A stretch of 64,000 nt of DNA from Gammaproteobacteria bacterium (lineage in GTDB: Bacteria > Pseudomonadota > Gammaproteobacteria > Pseudomonadales > PIVM01), in the NCBI GenBank assembly GCA_003353945.1, contig PIVM01000018.1:1-64000 (forward strand), in the 5' to 3' direction. Position 1 is the first letter of the stretch. Each line of letters opens with the position of its first letter. The notes beneath the pieces are model-generated. The model was not told the origin of the DNA. It saw nothing but the letters and a program-made list of their open reading frames with translations, and made no database searches. The position numbers and the translations under genes were made by a program. Shown here in pieces: positions 30,835-41,239 of the stretch.

Positions 30835-30898
30835 AGGGCCTCGGAAATAATAGATTTTTACCGTGGGGTCCTAAACCCCAAATCCCAAGCTTTAAATC
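30835..30898. repeat. Degenerate repeat end (family 2?) and small hairpin
   Basis: AGGGCCTCGGAAATAATAG at 30835-30853 resembles the family-2 end AGGGCCGTGGAAATAAAAC with several mismatches. It is followed by a TGGGG/CCCCA hairpin. Lies between the convergent rhlB and cysZ ends and may act as a terminator. Confidence 0.35.
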
Positions 30899-31648
30899 CT
30901 AAAGTTCTGCGTCACCCGCCTCTTTCAATTCATCCAGCCAGAACAGCGTGGCGCCACAGATCGCTGCGGGGATGATTAGCAAATTCAATAAGGGAATCAA
31001 TGTGCCGATCATAACGGCAAAGCCAAATCCCAGGGATGAGAGGCGTCGTTGGCGCAGGCGCTTTTTCAGTTCAATGAAAGGTATGCGGTGGTTATCCATT
31101 GGGTAGTCGACATACTGAACAGCCATCATCCAAGATCCCAGAAGCAACCATAACACCGGGGCGATGGCGTTCACGCCGGGAATCATCGTTATGATAAAAA
31201 CCCCGATAGCCCAGGGTAAATAATACGTGAGTTTTGCCACTTCCCTGCCTATGCTGCGTGGCACCAGGGCGATGATTTCTTTCCAGTTGTTCTCGCCGGG
31301 GATTGCTTGTCCCGTAATTTTCAGCTCCACCTTTTCAGCCAGAAAGCCGTTAAAGGGTGAGGCGATAAAATTAGCCACAATAGTGAAGACATAGGCAAAT
31401 GCCATCAGCAGCATAACGATAAAAATTGGCCATAGTAGCCAGGTGATAAAGGATAACCATTTTGGTATGGAATTAACCAGCGTATCCATCCATGCGTCAA
31501 ATTGACCAAGAGCAAAGGCGCCGAGGCTAAAAAAGAAAATGATATTTAGCACAAGTGGGATGATGACGAAGGGGCGGATGCCAGGTGCATTCAGTAGCTT
31601 AAAGCCGCGGATCAGGTACTGTATGGAGTTGACTGGATTGCCTTGCAT
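30899..31648 (-). CDS. cysZ: Sulfate transporter CysZ (EI24 family)
   Basis: 249 residues, inner-membrane protein with four or so hydrophobic stretches beginning FVIIPLVLNIIFFFSLGAFAL. The opening NSIQYLIRGFKLLNAPGIRPF and the WLLLGSWMMAVQYVDYPMDN region are typical of CysZ, which admits sulfate for cysteine synthesis. ATG at 31648. Single gene, convergent with rhlB; the plus-strand NTF2-like gene starts 180 bp beyond its start. Confidence 0.92.
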   Translation of the reverse strand: MQGNPVNSIQYLIRGFKLLNAPGIRPFVIIPLVLNIIFFFSLGAFALGQFDAWMDTLVNSIPKWLSFITWLLWPIFIVMLLMAFAYVFTIVANFIASPFNGFLAEKVELKITGQAIPGENNWKEIIALVPRSIGREVAKLTYYLPWAIGVFIITMIPGVNAIAPVLWLLLGSWMMAVQYVDYPMDNHRIPFIELKKRLRQRRLSSLGFGFAVMIGTLIPLLNLLIIPAAICGATLFWLDELKEAGDAEL

Positions 31649-31734
31649 AGTGATGAATCTGCTCTTTGAAAGGTTGTCGTAGTATCGCTAAGGCGACCAT
31701 TGTAGTGAAACAGGCTAATTTAGCAAATAGTAAC

Positions 31735-31764
31735 TTGGCCTTGAGAGCTTGCGTTGAATATAAT
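31735..31764 (+). promoter_or_regulatory. Candidate sigma-70 promoter of the NTF2-like gene
   Basis: TTGGCC at 31735-31740 and a perfect TATAAT at 31759-31764, 18 bp apart, 63 bp before the ATG at 31828. Confidence 0.45.
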
Positions 31765-31827
31765 TCCGGCCAGGTCAAAACATTCGGTATTTTGTAACAA
31801 TAAAGTAATAAAGAGGATTAGATCATT

Positions 31828-32679
31828 ATGAACCGAGATCGCCAAGAACTGATTGAGACGGTGATGCAGTCGCCGGCGGCTGTAAAGGTTAAAGATCGAA
31901 CTGCCTGGTTGTCGATCTTTGCCCGTTACAATGTGGTCGAAGATCCGGTTGGTTCACGGCCGCATTTGAGTGGTGTGATGGATGCAAAAACCGGCAAACG
32001 AGGTCATGGTCCGCTGGAGCGTTTTTTTGATACGTTTATCGCGCCCAACCAAATTACCTTTCATGTTGATAAGGATATTGTTTGTGATAATCATGTTGTG
32101 CGTGATTTAAGTATTGAAATTGCTATGTCAGATAAGGTGACGGCGCATGTGCCCATGCATGTTATCTATGAGCTCTGCGAAGAAGACGGCGATTTGAAAA
32201 TTTCCCGATTGGGTGCCTATTGGGAATTGTGGCCGATGATCAAGCAGTTGATGAGTAAGGGGATGGCTTGTGTTTCGGTCGTGAATGCGCTGGGTTGGCG
32301 TATGATGTCGATTCAGGGTTTGAGTGGCGCTATTGGTTTTATGCAGGGTTTTCGTGGAATTGGTGATCAGGGAAAACAGTCGGTGATGGAGTTTGCCAAT
32401 GCACTGAATAACAAAAGTCTGTCAGATATGATGGGCTTGTTTGCAGGCTCCAATCAGGGTGTGTATGTGCCTTATGGCGGAGATCATTTTACACCGGATG
32501 TGTTGGTGGATGAACTTGAAGCAACACTGGAGGTAAGCAAATTGCTGAGTTCTGGATACGTGGTCAGTTGCAATGTAGAAGTCAGTCTTGCCCATGTCAG
32601 CCATCAGGGTGTGGCATTCTTCGAGTTCAACGCAAAAAATAAAAAGATTGATCAAGTTACTTTTTATTGGAATGAGTAA
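31828..32679 (+). CDS. NTF2/SnoaL-like protein, duplicated fold
   Basis: 283 residues, no signal peptide or membrane segment. Two NTF2-like alpha+beta barrels seem to be present: residues ~5-145 (AWLSIFARYNVVEDPVGSRP ... ISRLGAYWELW) and ~185-283 (QSVMEFANALNNKSLSDMMGLF ... VTFYWNE). The first half looks like the ketosteroid-isomerase-like proteins found with steroid or lipid metabolism genes. No catalytic assignment can be made. A GAGGA site lies about 11 bases before the ATG. Its neighbour is a convergent LLM oxidoreductase. Confidence 0.7.
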   Translation: MNRDRQELIETVMQSPAAVKVKDRTAWLSIFARYNVVEDPVGSRPHLSGVMDAKTGKRGHGPLERFFDTFIAPNQITFHVDKDIVCDNHVVRDLSIEIAMSDKVTAHVPMHVIYELCEEDGDLKISRLGAYWELWPMIKQLMSKGMACVSVVNALGWRMMSIQGLSGAIGFMQGFRGIGDQGKQSVMEFANALNNKSLSDMMGLFAGSNQGVYVPYGGDHFTPDVLVDELEATLEVSKLLSSGYVVSCNVEVSLAHVSHQGVAFFEFNAKNKKIDQVTFYWNE

Positions 32680-32692
32680 TGAATTTTTCCCT

Positions 32693-32730
32693 GTAGGGTG
32701 CCAATAAGCGCTGCGCTTATTGGCACCTAC
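32693..32730. terminator. Perfect palindrome between convergent genes
   Basis: A 15-bp perfect stem, GGTGCCAATAAGCGC at 32697-32711 and its complement at 32713-32727, with a single-base loop and flanking GTAG/TAC. It sits between the ends of two convergent genes (32679 and 32738). The outer GTAGGGTGC matches the inner repeat of family 1. It may serve as a bidirectional terminator or be a REP-like element; no T-run follows. Confidence 0.55.
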
Positions 32731-32737
32731 GGATTGC

Positions 32738-33658
32738 TCAGCTATTTAAATCCGTTTCTGCCAGCCAGTTCAATGTGCGTTCGAAGCATTCAGGGTCTAC
32801 CGGAAAGATAAAGGCATTGAAATCGGTTACGCCAATATTTTTCAAGTGTCGGAGTTGTTCGAGTAGTGCCGTTTCGTCCCCTAGCAGGGCCACATCACCC
32901 GGGCCAGCCACACCCTCGCGGTCCAGCATGGCGCGATAGGACGGTAGGTAGCCATACATTTCCATGCCTTTGTCGATAGCCTGCTTCGCTTGATCAACAT
33001 TGTTGGTTAAGGCGATGGGTAAACCGGCAACGACCCTGGGCGCTTGTCGTCCGGCTTCCTCAGCGGCTTGATGAATTGAGGGGATAATGTGGCTTTCCAG
33101 TGTGTTTGGGCCGGTCATCCAGGTGCTTGTGCCATCCGCCAAGCTGCCCGCAACCCGTAACATGGCTGGTCCTAATGCGGCTACTACTACCGAAACGGGT
33201 TGTGCATCTTCAACACTCAGTTGCAGGTTTACATTGTATTGTGTGCCGTTGTGCGCTGTCTGTTCACCACGCAGTAAGGGTAATAATACTTCAAGGTATT
33301 CGCGCATATGAGCCGCAGGCTTGTCGTAACTGAGCCCCATCATATCTTCAATGACCATTTTATGGGATAAGCCCACGCCAAGGGTAAAGCGGCCTTTGCA
33401 AGCGGAGGCTGCGGTCATAGCCTGTTGTGCGAGTGCCGTGGGGTGGCGAGGGAAACTAGGGGTGACGGCAGTACCTAAGCCAATTTTATGGGTCTCTCTG
33501 CCTGCAAGGGTCATGGCTGAGATGGCATCATGCCCAAAAATATTGGCCATCCACAAATTGTCAAAACCGGTTTGTTCAGCCTTGATGGCAAATTGAATCA
33601 ATTTGTCGATTGTATTGTAGGGGCCTTCATCGGCTCCGATCATCAGTCCTTTTCGCAT
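32738..33658 (-). CDS. LLM-class flavin-dependent oxidoreductase
   Basis: 306 residues, bacterial luciferase-like TIM barrel. Features: NLWMANIFGHDAISAM, IGLGTAVTPSFPRHP, FTLGVGLSHK and a C-terminal helix typical of the F420/FMN-dependent group. It most resembles actinobacterial-type F420-dependent oxidoreductases, but cofactor choice (FMN or F420) cannot be decided from sequence by eye, and no F420 synthesis gene is in the window. Substrate unknown. Single gene. Confidence 0.85.
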   Translation of the reverse strand: MRKGLMIGADEGPYNTIDKLIQFAIKAEQTGFDNLWMANIFGHDAISAMTLAGRETHKIGLGTAVTPSFPRHPTALAQQAMTAASACKGRFTLGVGLSHKMVIEDMMGLSYDKPAAHMREYLEVLLPLLRGEQTAHNGTQYNVNLQLSVEDAQPVSVVVAALGPAMLRVAGSLADGTSTWMTGPNTLESHIIPSIHQAAEEAGRQAPRVVAGLPIALTNNVDQAKQAIDKGMEMYGYLPSYRAMLDREGVAGPGDVALLGDETALLEQLRHLKNIGVTDFNAFIFPVDPECFERTLNWLAETDLNS

Positions 33659-34008
33659 AGCAGGGTTGTCCTTGTTGTGTTCTATTGTGGGGAATTAGCG
33701 AAGTCTACCAGAAATGCGGTTTGAAACGATGGTTGTCGGATAAGGATGGTTCTCGGATAAGATGGTGGGGTGGCGTTGTAGTGGATGTAAAGCGCGATAT
33801 ACCGAAAGTATAAAAAAACAAAAGCCGGGCATCACTGCCCGGCTTTTTCTCTTTTGACACTCCCTGTGAAGCCTAGATCCTTCTAAGCGGTGTGCGTCCA
33901 GTGCACAGCTATAATTATGGCAGCGTGAGAAAGAATGGGTAGCAGATATGCCGGTAACTGTTTGTGAGATATCTCCTACATCTGAATAAGGAAAGCGTTG
34001 GATATTTG
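33659..34008. other. Intergenic region with strong terminator
   Basis: Apart from the terminator hairpin at 33823-33844 I see no gene or repeat here. It separates the LLM gene's upstream region from the end of the gat operon. Confidence 0.5.
33811..33850 (-). terminator. Intrinsic terminator of the gat operon
   Basis: A 9-bp perfect stem AGCCGGGCA / TGCCCGGCT with a 4-nt loop (33823-33844), T-rich on both strands (TTTTTCTCTTTT on plus; TTTTGTTTTTTTA on minus). On the minus strand it lies 159 bp after the last gene of the gatCAB run. Textbook structure; could work in both directions. Confidence 0.85.
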
Positions 34009-34302
34009 TTAATGTGATGCGCCTGCCTTGGTCAGGATGCCTGCATAGGCAGTACCATGGCGATGCTGCTGGATAATGTTCAGCACGGTCTCTCCCTCTG
34101 GCCCGCGGGCATCCAGGTCGCGTTTTTGATCGCAGAAAAAACCGATGAACTGTTCAAAATCTTCTGCGCGCATACTTTGGTAGGCTCTCAACAAGGTATG
34201 AAAATCCAAATCGATACCTTCGACCTGCTCCAATTCAAGAAAACTCTTGATATGGTCCACTGTCCAGACTTCGTCCAGTACTTTTTGCTTGTCTTTCTTC
34301 AT
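34009..34302 (-). CDS. Conserved hypothetical protein, PA-type ankyrin-like
   Basis: 97 residues, acidic, all-helical by appearance. Contains LLRAYQSMRAEDFEQFIGFF and GETVLNIIQQHRHGTAYAGIL, a pattern of small conserved proteins in Pseudomonas relatives that resembles one ankyrin unit. No catalytic motif. It follows gatB by 51 bp on the same strand and is probably the last gene of the gat transcript. Function unknown. Confidence 0.75.
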   Translation of the reverse strand: MKKDKQKVLDEVWTVDHIKSFLELEQVEGIDLDFHTLLRAYQSMRAEDFEQFIGFFCDQKRDLDARGPEGETVLNIIQQHRHGTAYAGILTKAGASH

Positions 34303-34353
34303 TGAGTTGATACCTGTTATGAAATAGATGCTGGATAACGGAAATTGCTCACA

Positions 34354-35802
34354 TTAGCGGCTTAATTTTTGTTGCAGAATCTGGTTAACCTGACCGGGAT
34401 TCGCCTTGCCTTTAGAAGCCTGCATGACACGGCCGACAATCGCATTGAATTTTTTCTTCTTCTTTTTCTCCACCTGCTCTGCTAAATACTCATCGACCAT
34501 GTCGGGATTTTGCGCCAGGACTTCATCGACCATTGTTTCAATCGCACCGCTATCGCTAAGCTGTTTCAGACCCTGCTTTTCAATGATGTCGTCTGGGTCA
34601 CTGCCCTCTTGCCACATGCTTTCAAAAACCTGTTTGGCAATTTTACCGGAGATCGTGTTGTCCTTTATGCGCAACAGAAGTTTGGCCAGTTGGCTGGCGG
34701 TAATCGGAGAATGGCTGATGGCGATACTTTCGCGATTTAATTTGGCCGACAGCTCACCCATGATCCAGTTGGCGGCTAGGCGGGCATCGTCAGTTTCCTT
34801 GGCGACGATTTCAAAATAGTCTGCGGTTGCACGATCATCGCATAACTGGGCCGCGTCTGCTTCCGACAGACCGTAACTGTCGATAAAACGCTGTTGTTTG
34901 GCATCGGGCAATTCAGGGAGCGATTGCCGGATGGATTCAATATGGTCCTGAGCGATGGCTACCGGTAATAGGTCAGGGCAGGGAAAATAGCGGTAATCAT
35001 TGGCCTCTTCCTTGCTGCGCATTGATCGGGATTGTTTTTTATCACTGTCGTACAGCCGTGTTTCCTGTTTGACTTTAAGGCCGTCCTCAACCAGATCAAT
35101 TTGGCGCTCGACCTCAAGCACGATCGCCTCTTCCATAAAGCGGAAGGAGTTCAGGTTTTTTGTTTCGGTGCGCGTACCCAGGGTTTGTTCACCTTTGGGG
35201 CGGATTGATACATTGACATCAAAACGCATGGAACCCTGAGACATATCGCCATCGGATATGCCCAGACAGGTGACAATGGCGTGCAGTTTTTTTGCAAAAG
35301 CAACCGCTTCTTCTTTACTGCGCATGTCGGGTTCAGACACGATTTCAATCAGTGGGGTGCCAGCGCGGTTCAGGTCAATTCCGCTCATGCCGTGAAAATC
35401 TTCGTGCAAAGACTTGCCTGCGTCTTCTTCAAGATGGGCATGATGAATACGAATGGCTTTGTGGCTGCCGTCGGGCAGTTGAATGTTCACGACACCTGGA
35501 CCGACAATGGGTTCTTCGAGTTGGCTGGTTTGATAGCCTTTGGGTAAATCGGGATAAAAATAGTTTTTACGTTCAAACACCGACAGGGGGTTAATGTCGG
35601 CATTGATGGCCAGGCCAAGCATGATGGCATAGTTGACGGCTTGTTGGTTCAACACCGGCAAAGTGCCTGGCATGGCAAGATCCAGGGCGCAGGCCTGGGT
35701 GTTGGGTTCAGCGCCGAACTGGGTGGAACTGGCCGAAAAGATTTTTGATTGGGTGGCCAGCTGAACATGAACTTCAAGGCCGATAACGGTTTCCCATTGC
35801 AT
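34354..35802 (-). CDS. gatB: Asp-tRNA(Asn)/Glu-tRNA(Gln) amidotransferase subunit B
   Basis: 482 residues. Binds the mischarged tRNA and activates the carboxyl group by phosphorylation. Signature stretches [13 protein letters not shown] at the start, [19 protein letters not shown] and [19 protein letters not shown] are present, followed by the helical YqeY-like tail domain ending [11 protein letters not shown]. Order gatC-gatA-gatB on the minus strand, with 14 bp between gatA and gatB. Confidence 0.98.
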   Translation of the reverse strand: MQWETVIGLEVHVQLATQSKIFSASSTQFGAEPNTQACALDLAMPGTLPVLNQQAVNYAIMLGLAINADINPLSVFERKNYFYPDLPKGYQTSQLEEPIVGPGVVNIQLPDGSHKAIRIHHAHLEEDAGKSLHEDFHGMSGIDLNRAGTPLIEIVSEPDMRSKEEAVAFAKKLHAIVTCLGISDGDMSQGSMRFDVNVSIRPKGEQTLGTRTETKNLNSFRFMEEAIVLEVERQIDLVEDGLKVKQETRLYDSDKKQSRSMRSKEEANDYRYFPCPDLLPVAIAQDHIESIRQSLPELPDAKQQRFIDSYGLSEADAAQLCDDRATADYFEIVAKETDDARLAANWIMGELSAKLNRESIAISHSPITASQLAKLLLRIKDNTISGKIAKQVFESMWQEGSDPDDIIEKQGLKQLSDSGAIETMVDEVLAQNPDMVDEYLAEQVEKKKKKKFNAIVGRVMQASKGKANPGQVNQILQQKLSR

Positions 35803-35816
35803 TGTTCAATTCCTCC

Positions 35817-37277
35817 TTAGCTGTCAATACCCGGTGCGGTTTGTTTGTGCCAGTCTGTCACTTGTTGAAAACGGTGTGCGATATTTAACATTCTGGACTC
35901 GTCAAAATAATTGCCGATAATCTGCAGGCCGACCGGTTTGCTATCGACCAGCCCGGCGGGGATGGAAAGACCGGGTACCCCAGCCAGGTTCACAGCAATG
36001 GTGTAGATATCCCCCAGGTACATGGCTACCGGGTCGGTTGATTTTTCACCTAGTTTAAAGGCCGGTGTTGGCGTGGTTGGCCCCATAATCACATCCACCT
36101 GCTCAAAGGCTGCGACAAAATCATTTTTGATCAAGCGTCGGATGCGTTGGGCCTGGCGATAGTAGGCATCGTAATAGCCTGCCGAGAGCGCATAGGTGCC
36201 AACCAGGATACGCCGTTTGACTTCATCGCCAAAACCTTCGGCCCGAGTGCGGGTGTAGAGATCAAAAAGGTCTTGGGGATCTTCACAGCGATAACCATAG
36301 CGAACGCCGTCATAACGTGACAGGTTGGCGGAGGCTTCTGCCGGCGCAATGACATAATAAGCAGGGATTGCCAGGTTGGTATGTGGCAGATGAACATCGC
36401 AGACCGTGGCGCCCAGGCTTTCAAAGGTTTTGATGGCTTGCTCAATAGCGTTTTGAATGCCGACATCAAGGCCGTCGCCAAAATATTCTACGGGTAAACC
36501 GATTCGCAGTCCTTTGAGATCATTGTTTAGGTTGGTAGTGAAGTCGGGTACGGCGTGATCTATGGATGTTGAATCTTTTTCATCAAATCCTGCCATGACG
36601 TTCATCAGCAGGGCCGCGTCTTCAGCGGTACGGGTCATGGGGCCGCCCTGGTCCAGGCTGGAGGCAAAGGCAATCATGCCGTATCGCGATACTCGGCCAT
36701 AAGTGGGTTTGAGACCGGTCACGCCACAATGTGAGGCGGGCTGGCGTATCGACCCGCCGGTATCGGTGCCAGTGGCGCCCGGTGCGAGACAGGCACTGAC
36801 GGCAGCGGCAGACCCGCCGGATGAGCCGCCGGGTACACATTCCCTGTCCCAGGGATTTCGGACGGGACCGTAATAGCTGGTCTCATTAGACGATCCCATG
36901 GCAAATTCATCCATATTGGTTTTGCCCAGGGAGACACAACCCGCATCGTTAAGACGCTGGATGACTGTGGCGTTATACGGCGGGATAAAATTATCCAGCA
37001 TTTTTGAGCCGCAGCTTGTGCGCACGCCTTGCGTGCAAAAGATATCTTTTTGAGCCAACGGAATACCGCAAAGGAGTGAGGTTTCGTTGCTGTCGGCCAA
37101 TCGCTGATCTGCTTGTCGCGCTTGCGCCAGTGCTTGTTCTGCTGTCAGCGAGATAAAACTGTTGTATCGCTCGTCCAATTGTTCAATTCGCCGCAAAAAG
37201 TGGCGGGTCAGCTCTTCACTGGAAAAATCGCGATTGTGCAGGCCGCGAACAAGTTCAGCAATGGTCTTGGTATGCAT
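35817..37277 (-). CDS. gatA: Asp-tRNA(Asn)/Glu-tRNA(Gln) amidotransferase subunit A
   Basis: 486 residues, amidase-signature family. Releases ammonia from glutamine for transfer by GatB. The Ser-cisSer-Lys triad is visible: Lys77 (LAQKDIF), Ser152 ([12 protein letters not shown]) and Ser176 ([11 protein letters not shown]). ATG at 37277. The 133-bp gap to gatC contains a three-unit 13-bp tandem repeat. Confidence 0.98.
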   Translation of the reverse strand: MHTKTIAELVRGLHNRDFSSEELTRHFLRRIEQLDERYNSFISLTAEQALAQARQADQRLADSNETSLLCGIPLAQKDIFCTQGVRTSCGSKMLDNFIPPYNATVIQRLNDAGCVSLGKTNMDEFAMGSSNETSYYGPVRNPWDRECVPGGSSGGSAAAVSACLAPGATGTDTGGSIRQPASHCGVTGLKPTYGRVSRYGMIAFASSLDQGGPMTRTAEDAALLMNVMAGFDEKDSTSIDHAVPDFTTNLNNDLKGLRIGLPVEYFGDGLDVGIQNAIEQAIKTFESLGATVCDVHLPHTNLAIPAYYVIAPAEASANLSRYDGVRYGYRCEDPQDLFDLYTRTRAEGFGDEVKRRILVGTYALSAGYYDAYYRQAQRIRRLIKNDFVAAFEQVDVIMGPTTPTPAFKLGEKSTDPVAMYLGDIYTIAVNLAGVPGLSIPAGLVDSKPVGLQIIGNYFDESRMLNIAHRFQQVTDWHKQTAPGIDS

Positions 37278-37319
37278 GTTATAAATGTTTCCTGTCAGTA
37301 TTCGGGCTATATAACATCA

Positions 37320-37358
37320 TTGATATTCGTGATTGATATTCGTGATTGATATTCGTGT
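37320..37358. repeat. Three tandem copies of a 13-bp unit
   Basis: TTGATATTCGTGA at 37320-37332 and 37333-37345, then TTGATATTCGTGT at 37346-37358. It lies in the gatC-gatA spacer, about 43 bp upstream of the gatA ATG. A second short duplication, GATACGGTTT twice, is at 37392-37412 and overlaps the gatC stop. Confidence 0.9.
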
Positions 37359-37410
37359 AACGATAACAGTTGTTCAGCATTGTCGAGTGTCGATACGGTT
37401 TGGATACGGT

Positions 37411-37698
37411 TTATTCAATGACTTTGGGCACCAGATAAAGCCCGCTTTCTGCGTTTGGTGCAATGCCTTGGAACGCATCGCGCTCGTCGCGTTCAGTCAC
37501 TTCATCAGGTCGCAGGCGTTGAGTGGCATCCAGAGGGTTGGCCATAGCAGTGACACCGTCGGTATCGACAGATTGCATCTGATCAACCAGGGCTAAGATG
37601 TCAGAGATACTCTGTGTGACTTGAGGAATCTGTTGTTCGTCAAGTTTGATGCGGGCAAGCGTGGCTATTTTTTCAATTTCTTCTCGGTCTATGGCCAT
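37411..37698 (-). CDS. gatC: Asp-tRNA(Asn)/Glu-tRNA(Gln) amidotransferase subunit C
   Basis: 95 residues; wraps around GatA and stabilises the complex. Opens [21 protein letters not shown], typical of GatC, and ends [13 protein letters not shown] chose ATG 37698, preceded by GGAAG at a good distance; an in-frame TTG at 37704 would add two residues. First gene of the gat operon, divergent from mreB across 400 bp. Confidence 0.96.
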   Translation of the reverse strand: MAIDREEIEKIATLARIKLDEQQIPQVTQSISDILALVDQMQSVDTDGVTAMANPLDATQRLRPDEVTERDERDAFQGIAPNAESGLYLVPKVIE

Positions 37699-39139
<1,441 letters not shown>

Positions 39140-39259
39140 TCAGCGTCTTCCGTCGACGCTTGATAAACCACACGATAACATTTTGTCAATTGGTCACGAC
39201 GGGGCAGTGCTATCAAACCGTTATTTGTTAAAGGTCCCTCCATTGGCACGCGCATATTA

Positions 39260-40075
39260 GTGTGCTGTCTGCTTTCCGCATTACTTATTTTTGCTGGTCA
39301 ACGCCTGAAATTGATGGATGAATTTGCATCAGTCTCACTGACTGTGGCCACGCCTTTTTACTGGCTTACTGACCTGCCAACGAGGATGGGGGATTGGGGG
39401 GAGGATGTGGTGATCAGTCGACAATCATTGCTGAAAGAAAATGGGTCATTACGCGCAGAACAAAGAGTATTGCGGGCGAAGTTACAAAAAATGGCTTCTT
39501 TAGCAACTGAGAATGTGCGTCTGCGGGAATTGTTAAATTCAACAGCTCGACTAAAAGACAATGTGTTGGTGGCAGAGATTATTGGGATTTCACCCGACCC
39601 CTTAAGTCAGCATGTGATTGTGAACAAAGGCACTGGGGCTGGTGTCTACGTAGGACAGCCCGTCATTGATGCTTATGGCCTGTTTGGGCAGGTGATTGAT
39701 GTCAGTCCGATTAGTTGTCGGGTATTGTTGATAACCGACAGCTCTCATGCAGTGCCAATCCAGGTTAACCGCAACGGTGTCAGGGCAGTGGCCGAAGGTG
39801 TTGGGCTGCTACATGAAATGGAGTTGCCACATGTTGCTGCAACGACCGATATTCAGGAATCCGATATTCTGGTTAGTTCGGGGCTGGGAGCAAGGTTTCC
39901 GGTCGGATATCCGGTTGCAACGGTTGTATCTGTTGTGCGCGATCCGGGGAAACCGTTTATGAAGGTAAAGGTGATGCCAAAGGCACATCTAAACCGCAGT
40001 CGGCATGTTCTGTTGGTGTTTAAAACCGAGGCGCAGGCATTTGCCGAGGAAGTGGTTGGCGATGAGCTCAAGTGA
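39260..40075 (+). CDS. mreC: Rod shape-determining protein MreC (start uncertain)
   Basis: Periplasmic scaffold linking MreB to wall enzymes; coiled coil (about residues 50-95) then the beta-barrel MreC domain. Coordinates use the first standard start in frame, GTG 39260 (271 residues), but this cuts into the membrane segment. The frame is open further upstream to 39179 and codons from 39212 read IKPLFVKGPSIGTRILV, matching the N-terminus of MreC from relatives (usually MKPLF or MIKPLF). The codon there is ATC, preceded by GGGG 7 bases before. No ATG, GTG or TTG lies in frame between 39179 and 39260. So either ATC initiates or a base error hides the start. Confidence 0.93.
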   Translation: MCCLLSALLIFAGQRLKLMDEFASVSLTVATPFYWLTDLPTRMGDWGEDVVISRQSLLKENGSLRAEQRVLRAKLQKMASLATENVRLRELLNSTARLKDNVLVAEIIGISPDPLSQHVIVNKGTGAGVYVGQPVIDAYGLFGQVIDVSPISCRVLLITDSSHAVPIQVNRNGVRAVAEGVGLLHEMELPHVAATTDIQESDILVSSGLGARFPVGYPVATVVSVVRDPGKPFMKVKVMPKAHLNRSRHVLLVFKTEAQAFAEEVVGDELK

Positions 40076-40553
40076 AGGTGGCTGGTTGATTGTAGTCACA
40101 TTTTTGCTGGCTCTGTTGATGCAAGCGATCCCTATGCCATACGATTTGTTGTGGGCACGGCCACAATGGTTGTGTATTGTAGTGATTTACTGGGCGATGG
40201 CGACACCGCAGCGGGTTGGTGTTGGTGTAGCCTGGCTAATGGGCTTGATATTGGATGGGATCAACGGCAGTTTGCTGGGTCAGCATGCTATAGCGATGGC
40301 AGTGGTCGCCTATATTGCACTGGTGCTTTATCAACGCATAAGGATGTTTGTCGTATGGCAGCAGGCATTTATCATTTTCATTTTGATTGGCGTTGAGCAG
40401 TTGTTAAGCCTCTGGATACAGAGTCTGCATAGCGGTTCATCACCCAGTTTATTATTTTTACTTCCGGCATTGATTAGTGCGTTATTATGGCCTGCCTTAG
40501 TTGTGCTGCTACGTGGTTTGCGGCGACGCTATGGAGATGTCAAGCACATCTAG
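40062..40553 (+). CDS. mreD: Rod shape-determining protein MreD
   Basis: 163 residues, about five transmembrane helices (LIVVTFLLALLMQAI, WLCIVVIYWAM, VGVAWLMGLILDGI, AMAVVAYIALVL, AFIIFILIGVEQLL). ATG 40062 overlaps the mreC stop by 14 bases, and the protein then starts MSSSEGGW just before the first helix, the family norm. Inner-membrane partner of MreC in the elongasome. Confidence 0.94.
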   Translation: MSSSEGGWLIVVTFLLALLMQAIPMPYDLLWARPQWLCIVVIYWAMATPQRVGVGVAWLMGLILDGINGSLLGQHAIAMAVVAYIALVLYQRIRMFVVWQQAFIIFILIGVEQLLSLWIQSLHSGSSPSLLFLLPALISALLWPALVVLLRGLRRRYGDVKHI

Positions 40554-40631
40554 GATCTGGTCGAAGTGGGATTTCTGCAGTCGGTTTTTTATTCTTGCAC
40601 AGGTCTCCAGGGCAGAAGTTTCGAGCGACCT

Positions 40632-41219
40632 ATGGGTGAAGAAGTGCAATTGTATTTGGCATCAGCGTCACCAAGACGTCAGGAGCTGCTACGTCAGATC
40701 GGTGTCAGTTTTGATGTTGTACCTGCATCCATTGATGAAACTCCTCAGCGGGGTGAGCTGCCTGAGCATTTGGTTAAGCGCTTGGCGTTGTTCAAGGCAC
40801 GAACTGCCGAGCAACAGCTTATTGCGGAAAAAAGGCCAAATTTGCCGATTTTGGGTGCGGATACGCTGGTGGTCTGTAAAGGGCAGGTTTTGGGTAAGCC
40901 AAAGAATCGAGAGCATGCGTTTCGCATGTGGCGCTGCATGTCTGGTCGAGAGCATCAGGTGATAACAGCGATTGCTATAGTGCAGGGGGAACAGGAGCGG
41001 ATTGCTATAAGCCGTTCTTTGGTTGCTTTTCGAACATTGGATGATGCCGAATGTGAGGCATACTGGCAATCCGGTGAGCCAAAGGATAAGGCTGGCGCTT
41101 ATGCGATCCAGGGTTTTGGTGCTGTATTTGTCCGCCAGCTGCAGGGCAGCTATAGTGCTGTGGTAGGTTTGCCTCTCTATGAAACAGATCAGTTGCTACG
41201 AGAAATTTCAGTCTATTAG
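40632..41219 (+). CDS. maf: Maf/YhdE nucleoside-triphosphate pyrophosphatase
   Basis: 195 residues from ATG 40632, the family length; an upstream GTG at 40566 would add 22 residues unlike Maf. Motifs LYLASASPRRQELL at the start, ILGADTLVV and the end FVRQLQGSYSAVVGLP. YhdE-type Maf proteins hydrolyse dTTP/UTP and modified pyrimidine triphosphates and affect septum formation. Order mreD-maf-rng is standard. Confidence 0.95.
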   Translation: MGEEVQLYLASASPRRQELLRQIGVSFDVVPASIDETPQRGELPEHLVKRLALFKARTAEQQLIAEKRPNLPILGADTLVVCKGQVLGKPKNREHAFRMWRCMSGREHQVITAIAIVQGEQERIAISRSLVAFRTLDDAECEAYWQSGEPKDKAGAYAIQGFGAVFVRQLQGSYSAVVGLPLYETDQLLREISVY

Positions 41220-41239
41220 ATAATGGCTAAGCAGATTTT

